In this document: positions 27,682 through 35,977 of the stretch, one piece after another
How the letters are laid out: each line of letters opens with the position of its first letter
Position numbering within the stretch: position 1 is the first letter of the stretch
DNA from: Arthrobacter sp. efr-133-TYG-118
Lineage (GTDB): Bacteria > Actinomycetota > Actinomycetes > Actinomycetales > Micrococcaceae
DNA length: 64,000 nt
Direction of reading: 5' to 3'
NCBI RefSeq assembly: GCF_030209755.1
Contig: NZ_JARVRH010000010.1
Coordinates: 1-64,000, forward strand
The notes under the pieces: generated by a model
The model's database searches: none
What the model saw: only the letters and a program-made list of their open reading frames with translations
Told to the model about the DNA's origin: nothing
Made by a program: the position numbers and the translations under genes

Positions 27682-27885
27682 ATGGCAGCTCAGGAGCAGC
27701 AGCAACCGCAGTCGCGGGACGTCGAGGCAGAGGCCGACGCCCCCGAGGCGCCGCCCGCAGCGCCGGAGGCACAGGCCTCGGTCGCCACGCAGGGCGTAGA
27801 CGATCTCCTCGACGAAATCGACGGTGTTCTTGAATCGAACGCCGAAGAGTTCGTCAGGGCATTTGTGCAAAAGGGCGGCCAGTAG
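27682..27885 (+). CDS. pup: Prokaryotic ubiquitin-like protein Pup
   Basis: The 67-residue intrinsically disordered modifier begins MAAQEQQQPQ; ATG 27670 (MEKEMAAQ) is a close alternative. GGAG at 27672-27675 fits the start at 27682. The N-terminal half is rich in Glu, Ala and Pro; the C-terminal half GVDDLLDEIDGVLESNAEEF is the segment that folds into a helix on Mpa, and the protein ends VQKGGQ. The terminal Gln means it is made in the inactive form. Confidence 0.97.
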   Translation: MAAQEQQQPQSRDVEAEADAPEAPPAAPEAQASVATQGVDDLLDEIDGVLESNAEEFVRAFVQKGGQ

Positions 27886-27907
27886 CCAGCCGCCAGCTAA
27901 GCCAAGG

Positions 27908-27933
27908 GCCCGGCCGGCGCGAGGCCGCCGGGC
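27908..27933 (+). terminator. GC-rich hairpin between pup and prcB
   Basis: Arms GCCCGG-C-CGGC (27908-27918) and GCCGCCGGGC (27924-27933) pair with one bulged base and a 5-nt loop, 22 bases after the pup stop. It has no U run, so it may be a partial terminator or an RNA-stability element that lets pup be expressed more than prcB. Inferred. Confidence 0.45.
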
Positions 27934-27963
27934 ATCGGATGTCAGAGTCGAAGGAGCGCAGCA

Positions 27964-28773
27964 ATGCAGGATCCATCAGCCGGCCACCTGGCCACCCAAG
28001 CAACGTCTTCGTTCATAGAGCATCTGCAACGCTCCAGGCCTGAACTCCTTCCCTTTAGTCAAACGCTGCCCGCGGGACAGATTCCGCCGGTGCCCCATGC
28101 CACAACAATCGTCGCCCTCAGCTACCCCGGCGGCGTCCTGATGGCGGGGGATAGGCGTGCCACCATGGGCAACGTGATCGCCAGCAGGCATATCGAGAAG
28201 GTCTTCCCGGCCGACGAATATTCCGTCCTGGGAATTGCCGGGACCGCGGGCCTGGCCATCGACATCACACGGTTGTTCCAGGTGGAACTGGAACATTATG
28301 AAAAGATCGAGGGCACGCTGCTGAGCCTGGACGGCAAAGCCAACAGGCTTGGAGCCATGATCCGGGGAAACCTGCCGATGGCCATGCAGGGTCTCGCGGT
28401 GATCCCGCTCTTCGCGGGCTTCGATCAGACAGCCGGCGTGGGACGGCTTTTCTCCTACGATGTCACCGGGGGACGGTACGAGGAATTGGAGCACCATTCG
28501 GTCGGCTCCGGTTCCGTCTTCGCACGTGGCGCCTTGAAGAAACTGTGGCGGCCGAACCTCACCGAAGACGAGGCTGTCGCCGTCGCGGTTGAGGCCCTCT
28601 ATGACGCCGCCGACGACGACTCCGCCACGGGCGGTCCGGACCCGGTCCGGCAACTCTGGCCGGTGGTATATACCGTCAACCGCGCCGGTGCCCGCCGGGT
28701 GTCGGAACGGGAGTTGGCGGCGATCGCTGGATCCATTGTTGAATCACGCACAGTTGCCGGACGGGAGGCCTGA
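27964..28773 (+). CDS. prcB: 20S proteasome beta subunit
   Basis: The catalytic beta subunit, made as a 269-residue precursor. The propeptide is residues 1-46; self-cleavage before Thr47 in [14 protein letters not shown] exposes the N-terminal threonine nucleophile. The motif [10 protein letters not shown] and downstream residues match the actinobacterial family. An AAGGAG site (27952-27957) precedes the start. prcA follows two bases after the stop, giving equal expression for the 14+14 core. Confidence 0.97.
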   Translation: MQDPSAGHLATQATSSFIEHLQRSRPELLPFSQTLPAGQIPPVPHATTIVALSYPGGVLMAGDRRATMGNVIASRHIEKVFPADEYSVLGIAGTAGLAIDITRLFQVELEHYEKIEGTLLSLDGKANRLGAMIRGNLPMAMQGLAVIPLFAGFDQTAGVGRLFSYDVTGGRYEELEHHSVGSGSVFARGALKKLWRPNLTEDEAVAVAVEALYDAADDDSATGGPDPVRQLWPVVYTVNRAGARRVSERELAAIAGSIVESRTVAGREA

Positions 28774-28774
28774 G

Positions 28775-29482
28775 ATGACCCAGCAGTTTTATGTTTCGCC
28801 CGAACAACTGATGAAGGACCGCGCGGATTTCGCGCGGAAGGGGATCGCCCGCGGCCGTTCCGTCGTCGTGATCAGTTGCGCTGACGGCATCGCGCTGGTC
28901 GCTGAAAACCCGTCGCCGTCGCTCCACAAGATCGGTGAGATCTACGACAAGATCGCGTTCGCCGCCGTGGGCAAGTACAACGAGTTTGAGAGTCTTCGGC
29001 AAGCGGGTGTCCGCTACGCCGACGTCCGCGGCTATTCATACGATCGCGAGGACGTCACTGCCCGCGGGCTCGCCAGCGTCTACGCGCAGAGCCTTGGCGC
29101 GGTCTTCACCGCGGAACAAAAGCCGTTCGAAGTCGAGCTTGCCGTGGCCGAGGTCGGACACACGCAGGCCGACGACCATCTTTATCGGCTGACTTTCGAC
29201 GGTTCGATTGCCGACGAGAACGGCTTTGTAGTGATGGGCGGCTTGGCCGAGCAAGTAGCCGAGACCGTGGCCCGCGGTTGGAAGGCTGATCTCGACCTGG
29301 CCGGCGCACTGCGACTGGCCGTCAAGGCGCTGGCCACGGACAAGGAAGTAGACGCCTTGCCCGGCACCGCGGTCGAGGCCGCCGTGTTGGACCGAAGCCC
29401 GGAAAGCGGGCGCGGATCCCGGCGGGCCTTCCGGCGGCTTAGGGCAGAAGAAATCACGCAGCTGCTGGCAGGGGAGGCCTGA
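28775..29482 (+). CDS. prcA: 20S proteasome alpha subunit
   Basis: The 235-residue subunit forms the outer gating rings. Start chosen at ATG 28775 ([20 protein letters not shown]) with GGGAGG just upstream; the open frame extends further back but within prc[23 protein letters not shown] is the N-terminal gate and helix H0 region. The C-terminal tail (about residues 210-235) is longer than in archaea and is charged. pafA begins one base after its stop. Confidence 0.97.
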   Translation: MTQQFYVSPEQLMKDRADFARKGIARGRSVVVISCADGIALVAENPSPSLHKIGEIYDKIAFAAVGKYNEFESLRQAGVRYADVRGYSYDREDVTARGLASVYAQSLGAVFTAEQKPFEVELAVAEVGHTQADDHLYRLTFDGSIADENGFVVMGGLAEQVAETVARGWKADLDLAGALRLAVKALATDKEVDALPGTAVEAAVLDRSPESGRGSRRAFRRLRAEEITQLLAGEA

Positions 29483-29483
29483 G

Positions 29484-30848
29484 ATGGACAAAAGGATATT
29501 CGGGATCGAAACGGAGTTCGGTATTTCGTACTCGAGCCCCGACTCACGGCCGTTGGCTCCCGAGGAAGTCGCCAGGTACCTCTTTCGCAAAGTGGTGAGC
29601 TGGGGACGTTCCTCGAACGTTTTCCTCACGAATGGCTCCCGCCTCTACCTGGATGTCGGCTCGCACCCGGAGTACGCCACCGCGGAATGCGACGACCTCG
29701 CGCAGCTGATCGCCCACGACCGGGCCGGGGAGCTGATTCTCGATGACCTCGTTGACGAAGCGCAGGCGCGGCTCGCGGCGGAGGGCTTCAACGGAACGGT
29801 CTACCTGTTCAAGAACAACACCGATTCCGCCGGCAATTCCTACGGCAGCCACGAAAACTACCTGATTCCGCGGCGGGGTGAGTTCTCGCGGCTCGCCGAG
29901 ATCCTCATCCCCTTCCTCGTGACACGGCAGCTGATCGCCGGTGCGGGCAAGGTCCTGAAGACACCCCATGGGGCCACGTTCGCGTTCTCCCAACGTGCCG
30001 ACCATATTTGGGAAGGCGTGTCTTCCGCGACGACGAGATCCCGCCCCATCATCAATACCCGTGATGAGCCCCACGCCGATGCCGAGTTCTTCCGCCGCCT
30101 GCACGTGATCGTCGGCGATTCCAACATGTCCGAGACCACCGCCCTGTTGAAGGTGGGAACGGTGGATCTGCTCCTGCGCATGATTGAGGCCGGAGTGATC
30201 ATGCGGGACATGCGCATGGAGAACCCCATCCGGAGCATCCGTGAAATCTCCCACGATCTCAGCGGCAAGGCCTTGGTGCGCCTGGCCAACGGCAGGCAAT
30301 TGACGGCCCTGGACATCCAGCGCGAATACCTTGCAAAGGTCAGTGCTTTTGTAGCATCGAACGGAGCCCACAATCCGCACGTACCCCTCATCCTGGATCT
30401 ATGGGAACGGACGCTGGACGCCATCGATAGCGGCGATACCAGCGGAATAGACACGGAAGTGGACTGGGCGATCAAGAAGAAGCTGATGGATGGATACATG
30501 CGTCGCCATGGAATCGGCCTCGACTCCTCGCGGATCGCGCAATTGGATCTGACCTATCACGACATCTCGCGCAAGCGAGGGCTCTTCTTCCTGATCCAGT
30601 CCCGCGGCGCGGCGCGCCGCCTGGTTGCCGACACGGACATCAAGGATGCCGTGGATGCGCCGCCGCAGACCACCCGGGCAAAACTCCGCGGAGACTTCGT
30701 CCGGCGCGCACAGGAACTCGGCCGTGACTACACCGTGGACTGGGTCCATCTGAAGTTGAACGACCGCGCGCACCAGACGATTTTGTGCAAGGATCCCTTC
30801 CGCAGCGTCGACGAAAGAGTGGATGCCCTCCTGGACTCGATGAGCTGA
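29484..30848 (+). CDS. pafA: Pup--protein ligase
   Basis: Uses ATP to join the gamma-carboxylate of Pup's terminal Glu to substrate lysines. The 454-residue glutamine-synthetase-like protein begins [15 protein letters not shown]; the Glu residues in IETEFG bind metal and Asp57 in [14 protein letters not shown] is the family's catalytic base. No Dop-type insertion is present in the N-terminal region, which distinguishes it from the paralogous dop upstream. Last of the tightly spaced proteasome operon; 100 bases separate it from the lipoprotein gene. Confidence 0.97.
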   Translation: MDKRIFGIETEFGISYSSPDSRPLAPEEVARYLFRKVVSWGRSSNVFLTNGSRLYLDVGSHPEYATAECDDLAQLIAHDRAGELILDDLVDEAQARLAAEGFNGTVYLFKNNTDSAGNSYGSHENYLIPRRGEFSRLAEILIPFLVTRQLIAGAGKVLKTPHGATFAFSQRADHIWEGVSSATTRSRPIINTRDEPHADAEFFRRLHVIVGDSNMSETTALLKVGTVDLLLRMIEAGVIMRDMRMENPIRSIREISHDLSGKALVRLANGRQLTALDIQREYLAKVSAFVASNGAHNPHVPLILDLWERTLDAIDSGDTSGIDTEVDWAIKKKLMDGYMRRHGIGLDSSRIAQLDLTYHDISRKRGLFFLIQSRGAARRLVADTDIKDAVDAPPQTTRAKLRGDFVRRAQELGRDYTVDWVHLKLNDRAHQTILCKDPFRSVDERVDALLDSMS

Positions 30849-30948
30849 CTCCCAGCTTCACCGGCTACTCTGGAGGTTGGCCTTTTAACAGGCCTCTACG
30901 CGCATGGCCCGGCCATGCCCTCCTTTTGCCCCGACGAAAGTTCAATTT

Positions 30949-31893
30949 GTGCGACGTCTACTAGCAATTCTTATCCCCGGCCTCTTGCTGATCACCGCCT
31001 GCGGCGGAAGTCCGGCAACAACAGCGACCCCGGAGCCCACCAGTCAGTCCGCTGGCGAAGTAGCCAAGCTGGATTCCCTCAAGGTCTCCGACAATGGAGA
31101 CAAGAAGGCGCCCGGCCTGGAATTCAACAAGCCGCTGGACGTAACGCAGCCGACCATCAAAATGGTCAGCGACGGCACCGGCGACAAGGTGAAAGCCGGA
31201 CAGGTGGCCCAGATCACCTACATCGCCGTCGACGGCAAGGACGGCAAGACCCTCGAAGACACGTTCCCGACAGGCTCCCAGCCTGTCGAACTCAACGACC
31301 AGCTCAAGACCGGCAGCGCGGTGCTTTACAACGCGCTCGTCGGTGCGAAGGTGGGCGCTGACATCGCTTTCGCCGTCCCCGGAACTGCGGCGTCGGCTGA
31401 AGCAGCGGCATCGTCATCCCAGCTGGTGGTCTTCAAGATCACCGGCGTCAAGGACGCCGTCAAGCCCCTGGACAAGCCCGAGGGCGACACCGTCACTCCG
31501 CCCGCCGGCCTCCCGACGGTAAAGGTCGATGACAAGGGAATTCCGCAAATTTCCGTTGACGGCGCGAAGGCCCCGCAGGCCTTGGTTTCCCAGGACCTCA
31601 TCAAGGGCAAGGGCGCAGTCGTCAAGGAAACGGACACCCTGACCGTCAACTATGTCGGCGTCACCTTGGCTGATGGCAAGAAGTTCGACTCCAGCTACGA
31701 CAAGGGCCAGACTGCCAGCTTCGCGCTCAACGGCGTTATCAAGGGCTGGACGCAAGGCCTTGCGGGCAAGACGGTCGGCTCCCGTGTCCTCCTGGTTATC
31801 CCCAAGAGCCTCGCATATGGCGACGCCGCCGCAGCACAGGGCCAGCCCGCGGGCGACCTCGTCTTCGTCGTGGACATCCTGGGCGCCCAGTAG
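30949..31893 (+). CDS. FKBP-type peptidyl-prolyl isomerase lipoprotein
   Basis: From GTG 30949 the protein is 314 residues with a lipoprotein signal: RR, a hydrophobic core LLAILIPGLLLI and lipobox ITAC with Cys18 as the lipidation site. ATG 30904 would add 15 non-signal-like residues. Residues about 60-165 resemble a degenerate FKBP domain (AGQVAQITYIAVDG); residues about 215-314 are a good FKBP domain (LTVNYVGVTLADGKKFDSSY, GVIKGWTQGLAGKTVGSRV). It would help fold proteins outside the membrane. The second gene downstream is a cytoplasmic FKBP. Confidence 0.87.
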   Translation: MRRLLAILIPGLLLITACGGSPATTATPEPTSQSAGEVAKLDSLKVSDNGDKKAPGLEFNKPLDVTQPTIKMVSDGTGDKVKAGQVAQITYIAVDGKDGKTLEDTFPTGSQPVELNDQLKTGSAVLYNALVGAKVGADIAFAVPGTAASAEAAASSSQLVVFKITGVKDAVKPLDKPEGDTVTPPAGLPTVKVDDKGIPQISVDGAKAPQALVSQDLIKGKGAVVKETDTLTVNYVGVTLADGKKFDSSYDKGQTASFALNGVIKGWTQGLAGKTVGSRVLLVIPKSLAYGDAAAAQGQPAGDLVFVVDILGAQ

Positions 31894-31942
31894 CCTTCCG
31901 TAAACTTCCATAACACCGTCCCTATCAAATTGAGGAGTACCC

Positions 31943-32338
31943 ATGTCATTTGGTCAGCGTGATTACGACCGCACTAAGCCGGAGATCGACTTCCCGGAGG
32001 GCGACGTCCCGACGGAACTCGTTATCAAGGACATCGTCGTTGGTGACGGCGCCGAGGCCCAGGCCGGCGACACCGTCTCCACCCACTACGTTGGCGTTGC
32101 CTGGTCCACCGGCGAGGAATTCGACGCATCGTGGGGCCGTGGCGCACCGCTGGACTTCCGCGTGGGAGTCGGCCAGGTCATCCAGGGCTGGGACCAAGGA
32201 CTCCTTGGCATGAAGGTCGGCGGTCGCCGTCGCCTTGAGATCCCCTCCGAGCTTGCCTACGGCTCCCGTGGCGCGGGCGGGGCCATCAAGCCCAACGAAG
32301 CCCTCATCTTCGTGGTGGACCTCGTGGCAGTCCGCTAG
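31943..32338 (+). CDS. FKBP-type peptidyl-prolyl cis-trans isomerase
   Basis: A 131-residue single-domain cytoplasmic FKBP. THYVGVAWSTGEEFDASW, the VGQVIQGWDQGLLGM pocket strand-helix and IPSELAYGSRGAGGAI contain the usual aromatic active-site residues. No signal peptide. A GAGGAG site lies upstream of the ATG. It follows the FKBP lipoprotein by 49 bases and ends before a strong hairpin. Confidence 0.93.
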   Translation: MSFGQRDYDRTKPEIDFPEGDVPTELVIKDIVVGDGAEAQAGDTVSTHYVGVAWSTGEEFDASWGRGAPLDFRVGVGQVIQGWDQGLLGMKVGGRRRLEIPSELAYGSRGAGGAIKPNEALIFVVDLVAVR

Positions 32339-32351
32339 GTTTCACAGCATA

Positions 32352-32399
32352 GGAAGGCGCGCCTGCAGCCGGAGAAATCCGGCCGCAGACGCGCCTTCC
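32352..32399 (+). terminator. Strong hairpin terminator after the FKBP genes
   Basis: Arms 32352-32361 (GGAAGGCGCG) and 32390-32399 with a nested stem GCCGGA-GAAA-TCCGGC closed by CTGC/GCAG, giving one long near-perfect stem with a GAAA tetraloop. It ends the FKBP transcript 35 bases before pafBC. Confidence 0.8.
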
Positions 32400-32433
32400 G
32401 CCTTTGCCGGAGGAATTTAGTAACGTAGCAAGC

Positions 32434-34440
32434 GTGTCCGCATCACGTACCGAACGACTCCTGAACCTGCTGATCGCCCTTCTGAACACGAAATACGGGC
32501 TGTCCCGGGCTGTTCTCAGGCAGAAGGTCTATCACGACGCCGGCGACAGCGACGTCGCGTTCGGACGCATGTTTGAACGAGACAAGTCAGAGCTGAAGCG
32601 GTTTGGCTTCGACATCGAAACACTCCTTGACCACGGGTTCGGCTCGGACGACCCCGCGTCGACCCGCTACCGCATCGCCAAGGAATCCAATCGCCTGCCG
32701 TATGTGCACCTGACCCCGGCCGAGGGCACGGTCTTGCTCCTGGCTGCGCAGCTGTGGGAACGCGCGGCGCTCGGCTCGGCCGCTGCAAGCGCGCTACGGA
32801 AGCTGCAGGCTTCCGGCGACCTCGCCGCCGTCGAACTCCCCGCCGGCGTCCAGCCGCGCATCAAGCCCGCCGGCCAGGCTTTTGACGACATCATCGTGGC
32901 CATGAACGGCCAGCACCCCGTAAGTTTCGGCTACCGTGCCGCGAGCACCGGCAAAGACGAACGCCGCATGGTGGAGCCCTGGGGCCTCGGGAGCCGGTTC
33001 GGTCAGTGGTACTTGGTGGGCTTCGACCGGGGCCGGAACGCGAAACGCTTTTTCCGGCTGTCCCGGATGACGAGCGATGTCCATGTTGAGACCGGGTTTC
33101 ATTGCGAGATACCCGCAGGGTTTGATACCCGCGCTGAACTGGACAGCCTCAATGAGCTTCCCCTGCAGGAGGCCCACCTCGACGTGGTCGAAGGCCGTTT
33201 GCTGGGTCTTCGCAAGCGCGCGGTGAGTGTCACCCGTGCCCCCGGCGCCAGCGGCCCCCAAGTGGGCAGGGACAGCCTCTCTGTGCCCTTCCGGGATAGT
33301 GAGCTGCTCGCCGAAGAACTTGCCTCCTACGGTCCCCACGTGCTCGTGGCCGGACCTCCCGAGCTGCGCGACGCCGTGATCCGCCGCCTAGAAGCTGCCG
33401 CTGCGTTCGCGTCGAGCCCCGCCGTCGAGGTCCGCTTCTCCGGCACGGGACCAGCGACGCGGACGCGCAAGCGGACTTCGGAAGACCAACTCAACCGCAT
33501 GCTCCAACTGGTCCCCTTCCTTGTCCACAACCAGGGCCTGCCCATCCAGGAGGTGGCGGACCGTTTCGGGGTCACGCGTGAGGAACTCGTCGAGGACCTG
33601 AAGATCCTGATTTGCTCCGGCCGCCCCGAAGGCTATCCGGATGACTTGTTCGATATCGATTGGGAGAACGAGCACGTCTACATCCGCGAGCACCTGGAAC
33701 TCAACCGGCCCATTGGCTTCAGCGTTGATGAGGCTTGCGCCCTGCTGACGGGCTTGGCGACCCTGGGCGGACTTCCCGCCCAGGCCGGAATGTCGGAGGA
33801 TGAGCAAAGCGGAGCCCTGGAGTCCGTGACCCTGAAGCTCACCGGCGCCGCGGGGGAGGCAGGCCGCTTGGCGGCGGCCGTCGCCGGCCCGCCCGTGACC
33901 CCGGCCGACGCCGGGGCGTTCGACACCATCACCCGGGCGATCCAGTCGGGTCATCAACTGCGGCTTCGCTACCTCTCACGGCAACGCGATTCGGTTTCCG
34001 AACGTGACGTGGACCCTTTCCGGCTCTATTCCTTGGACAACACCTGGTACTTCGAGGCGTACTGCCACAGCAAAGCCGGACTGCGGAACTTCCGCCTCGA
34101 CCGCATCGAGGAGATCGCGCCCAACGGCCGTCCGGTTTCCGAGAGCGCAGGCGCCGAGGAACGCGTCCCGGTGAAGCTGTACACGCCCAACGACGACGAC
34201 GTCGTCGTGGTCCTCCAATTGACCCGGCAGGGCGTCGGGCTGGCGGACGACTATTACGCGGAGCGGACGGCTGTGCTCCCTGACGGCGGCTTGCTCGCCG
34301 AGGTCCGGTTCGGAAATGCGGACTGGTTGCCGATGTTCGTGGCGCAGCACGGCGGTGCGGCACGCATAGTGCAACCCGCAGGGTTAGCCGACGCCTCGGT
34401 AGCCTGGGTGGCTGCTGCACTTGCGCAGTACAAGAAATGA
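32434..34440 (+). CDS. pafBC: PafBC, fused WYL-domain DNA-damage transcriptional activator
   Basis: The 668-residue protein is a head-to-tail fusion of two HTH-WYL proteins that in mycobacteria are separate (PafB and PafC). The PafB half has an HTH (TERLLNLLIALLNTKYGLSR) and WYL domain (WGLGSRFGQWYLVGFDRGRN, about residues 190-210); the PafC half has a second HTH (IQEVADRFGVTREELVEDLK) and WYL domain (LYSLDNTWYFEAYCHS). PafBC activates LexA/RecA-independent DNA-damage genes. GTG 32434 gives the usual SASRTERLLN start; TTG 32404 is possible. Such a fusion is known in Arthrobacter. Confidence 0.92.
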   Translation: MSASRTERLLNLLIALLNTKYGLSRAVLRQKVYHDAGDSDVAFGRMFERDKSELKRFGFDIETLLDHGFGSDDPASTRYRIAKESNRLPYVHLTPAEGTVLLLAAQLWERAALGSAAASALRKLQASGDLAAVELPAGVQPRIKPAGQAFDDIIVAMNGQHPVSFGYRAASTGKDERRMVEPWGLGSRFGQWYLVGFDRGRNAKRFFRLSRMTSDVHVETGFHCEIPAGFDTRAELDSLNELPLQEAHLDVVEGRLLGLRKRAVSVTRAPGASGPQVGRDSLSVPFRDSELLAEELASYGPHVLVAGPPELRDAVIRRLEAAAAFASSPAVEVRFSGTGPATRTRKRTSEDQLNRMLQLVPFLVHNQGLPIQEVADRFGVTREELVEDLKILICSGRPEGYPDDLFDIDWENEHVYIREHLELNRPIGFSVDEACALLTGLATLGGLPAQAGMSEDEQSGALESVTLKLTGAAGEAGRLAAAVAGPPVTPADAGAFDTITRAIQSGHQLRLRYLSRQRDSVSERDVDPFRLYSLDNTWYFEAYCHSKAGLRNFRLDRIEEIAPNGRPVSESAGAEERVPVKLYTPNDDDVVVVLQLTRQGVGLADDYYAERTAVLPDGGLLAEVRFGNADWLPMFVAQHGGAARIVQPAGLADASVAWVAAALAQYKK

Positions 34441-34460
34441 AGGCTGGTTAGACTACTCAA

Positions 34461-34811
34461 ATGCCTTGGTGGTCCTGGATCCTTTTGTGGCTCGCGCTGA
34501 TTGCGGTGTCGCTGCTCTGCTATGTCCTGCTGGGCATCCGGCTTTTCCGGAAGTTCATGGCCACAGTCCATGAACTGAGCGCGGCGGGGGACCGGCTGGG
34601 TCATCGCACGCACCTTCGCGAACATGCTGACGACGACGGCGAGGCGTCGCCGAAAGTGTTTGGCGCGGCCGTTTTTGCCTCACCGGAACAGATACGTCAT
34701 GATTACGTGACGGCCAAGGCCTCCCGCCAGGAAGTGCGTCGCCAAAAGCGCGTTAAGCGCAAAGCAGAACGGGGCCAACCCCAGTCTCTGCACGACATCG
34801 AATTCAGTTAG
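34461..34811 (+). CDS. Small membrane-anchored hypothetical protein
   Basis: A 116-residue protein with one N-terminal transmembrane helix (residues about 5-27, WILLWLALIAVSLLCYVLLG), then a soluble region and a strongly basic segment (VRRQKRVKRKAERG, about 92-106). It lies 20 bases after pafBC and 32 bases before tatA, so it is probably co-transcribed. I do not recognise a family. The basic tail might contact membrane phospholipid or nucleic acid; this is speculation. Confidence 0.78.
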   Translation: MPWWSWILLWLALIAVSLLCYVLLGIRLFRKFMATVHELSAAGDRLGHRTHLREHADDDGEASPKVFGAAVFASPEQIRHDYVTAKASRQEVRRQKRVKRKAERGQPQSLHDIEFS

Positions 34812-34843
34812 ACGTAGGATGTATTCCAACGAAAGGACTTCCC

Positions 34844-35110
34844 GTGGGACGACTATTTGATGGCCCTTGGCCAATTGTCATTATCATCATCGTGGCCCTG
34901 CTGCTGTTCGCGGCACCCAAGCTGCCCGCCATGGCCCGTAGCCTCGGCCAGTCGATGCGCATCATCAGATCCGAAGTCAAGGAAATGAAGAACGACGGAA
35001 AGCCGGCGGCCAAGGACGACTCGGACCCCGTTGAAGGCAAAGTGGTCAACCACCCCGAAGCCAACAAGAGCGGCAACGACACTGACGTTCCGCCTGCAAC
35101 CCGTAGCTAA
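34844..35110 (+). CDS. tatA: Sec-independent protein translocase TatA
   Basis: Pore-forming component of the twin-arginine export system. The 88-residue protein starts at a GTG with AAAGGAC upstream, has one transmembrane helix (residues about 10-23) followed by the FAAPKLPAMARSLGQSMRI hinge and amphipathic helix, and an acidic disordered tail. Six bases separate it from tatC. No tatB-like gene is adjacent. Confidence 0.95.
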   Translation: MGRLFDGPWPIVIIIIVALLLFAAPKLPAMARSLGQSMRIIRSEVKEMKNDGKPAAKDDSDPVEGKVVNHPEANKSGNDTDVPPATRS

Positions 35111-35116
35111 GCAGTA

Positions 35117-35953
35117 GTGGCAACGAAGACGGGCCGCAAAGCCAACCCCGAAGGGCGGATGGCGCTCCTAGACCACCTGAAGGAGCTCAAGAATCGGCTG
35201 ATCAAGTCTGCCATCGGCGTTCTCGTAGGCGCCGTGGCAGGGTGGTTCCTCTATGAGCCGGTGGTCAACAGCCTGTCGGATCCGTTGATCAAGATCGCCC
35301 AGGAGACCAAACGGACCGCGGTCCTGAACTTCGCGAGCGTGGGGGATCCGTTCGACTTCAAGCTCCGTATTGCCATCCAGATCGGCTTGGTCCTCTCCAG
35401 CCCCATCTGGATCTATCAGGTCTGGGCGTTCATCACTCCGGGCCTGACCAAGAAGGAGCGCCGCTACACGCTCGGGTACATGGCCGCGGCGGTGCCGTTG
35501 TTCCTGGTTGGCGTGTATGTTGCATGGACGGTCATCCCGAACGTCGTGCGCGCGCTCCTGCAGTTCACGCCGCAAAACGGTGCCAACAACATCGACGCAT
35601 CCCAGTACTTGACGTTTGCCACGCACATGCTTCTTTTCCTTGGCATCGCCTTCCTGGTGCCGGTGGTGTTGGTGGGCGTCAACATGGCAGGCGTCTTGAG
35701 CGGCAGGACCATCCTCAAGGCCTGGCGCATCACGGTCTTCCTCGTGTTTGTCCTTGCGGCGGTGGCCGCGCCCGGTGCGGACGCGCTGTCAATGTTCATG
35801 CTCGCCGGTCCCCTTTTGGTGCTGTTCTTCGCCGCGATCGGACTCTGCATGTTGAACGACAAACGGCGCGCGCGCCGGCAGTCGAAGATTACCGCCGAGA
35901 CGGAAGCCACGGCAGACGTCGCCACACCTGCCTCCGATCTGGAGAATCTGTAG
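35117..35953 (+). CDS. tatC: Sec-independent protein translocase TatC
   Basis: The 278-residue polytopic subunit that binds twin-arginine signal peptides. It starts at a GTG, has MALLDHLKELKNRLIKSAIG before the first helix (family motif with the conserved Glu of the signal-binding site), FITPGLTKKERRY in the loop, and six membrane helices. The C-terminal 30 residues are charged and cytoplasmic. Same operon as tatA. Confidence 0.96.
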   Translation: MATKTGRKANPEGRMALLDHLKELKNRLIKSAIGVLVGAVAGWFLYEPVVNSLSDPLIKIAQETKRTAVLNFASVGDPFDFKLRIAIQIGLVLSSPIWIYQVWAFITPGLTKKERRYTLGYMAAAVPLFLVGVYVAWTVIPNVVRALLQFTPQNGANNIDASQYLTFATHMLLFLGIAFLVPVVLVGVNMAGVLSGRTILKAWRITVFLVFVLAAVAAPGADALSMFMLAGPLLVLFFAAIGLCMLNDKRRARRQSKITAETEATADVATPASDLENL

Positions 35954-35977
35954 TCTCACGGCCACTAGGCTTGAAGC

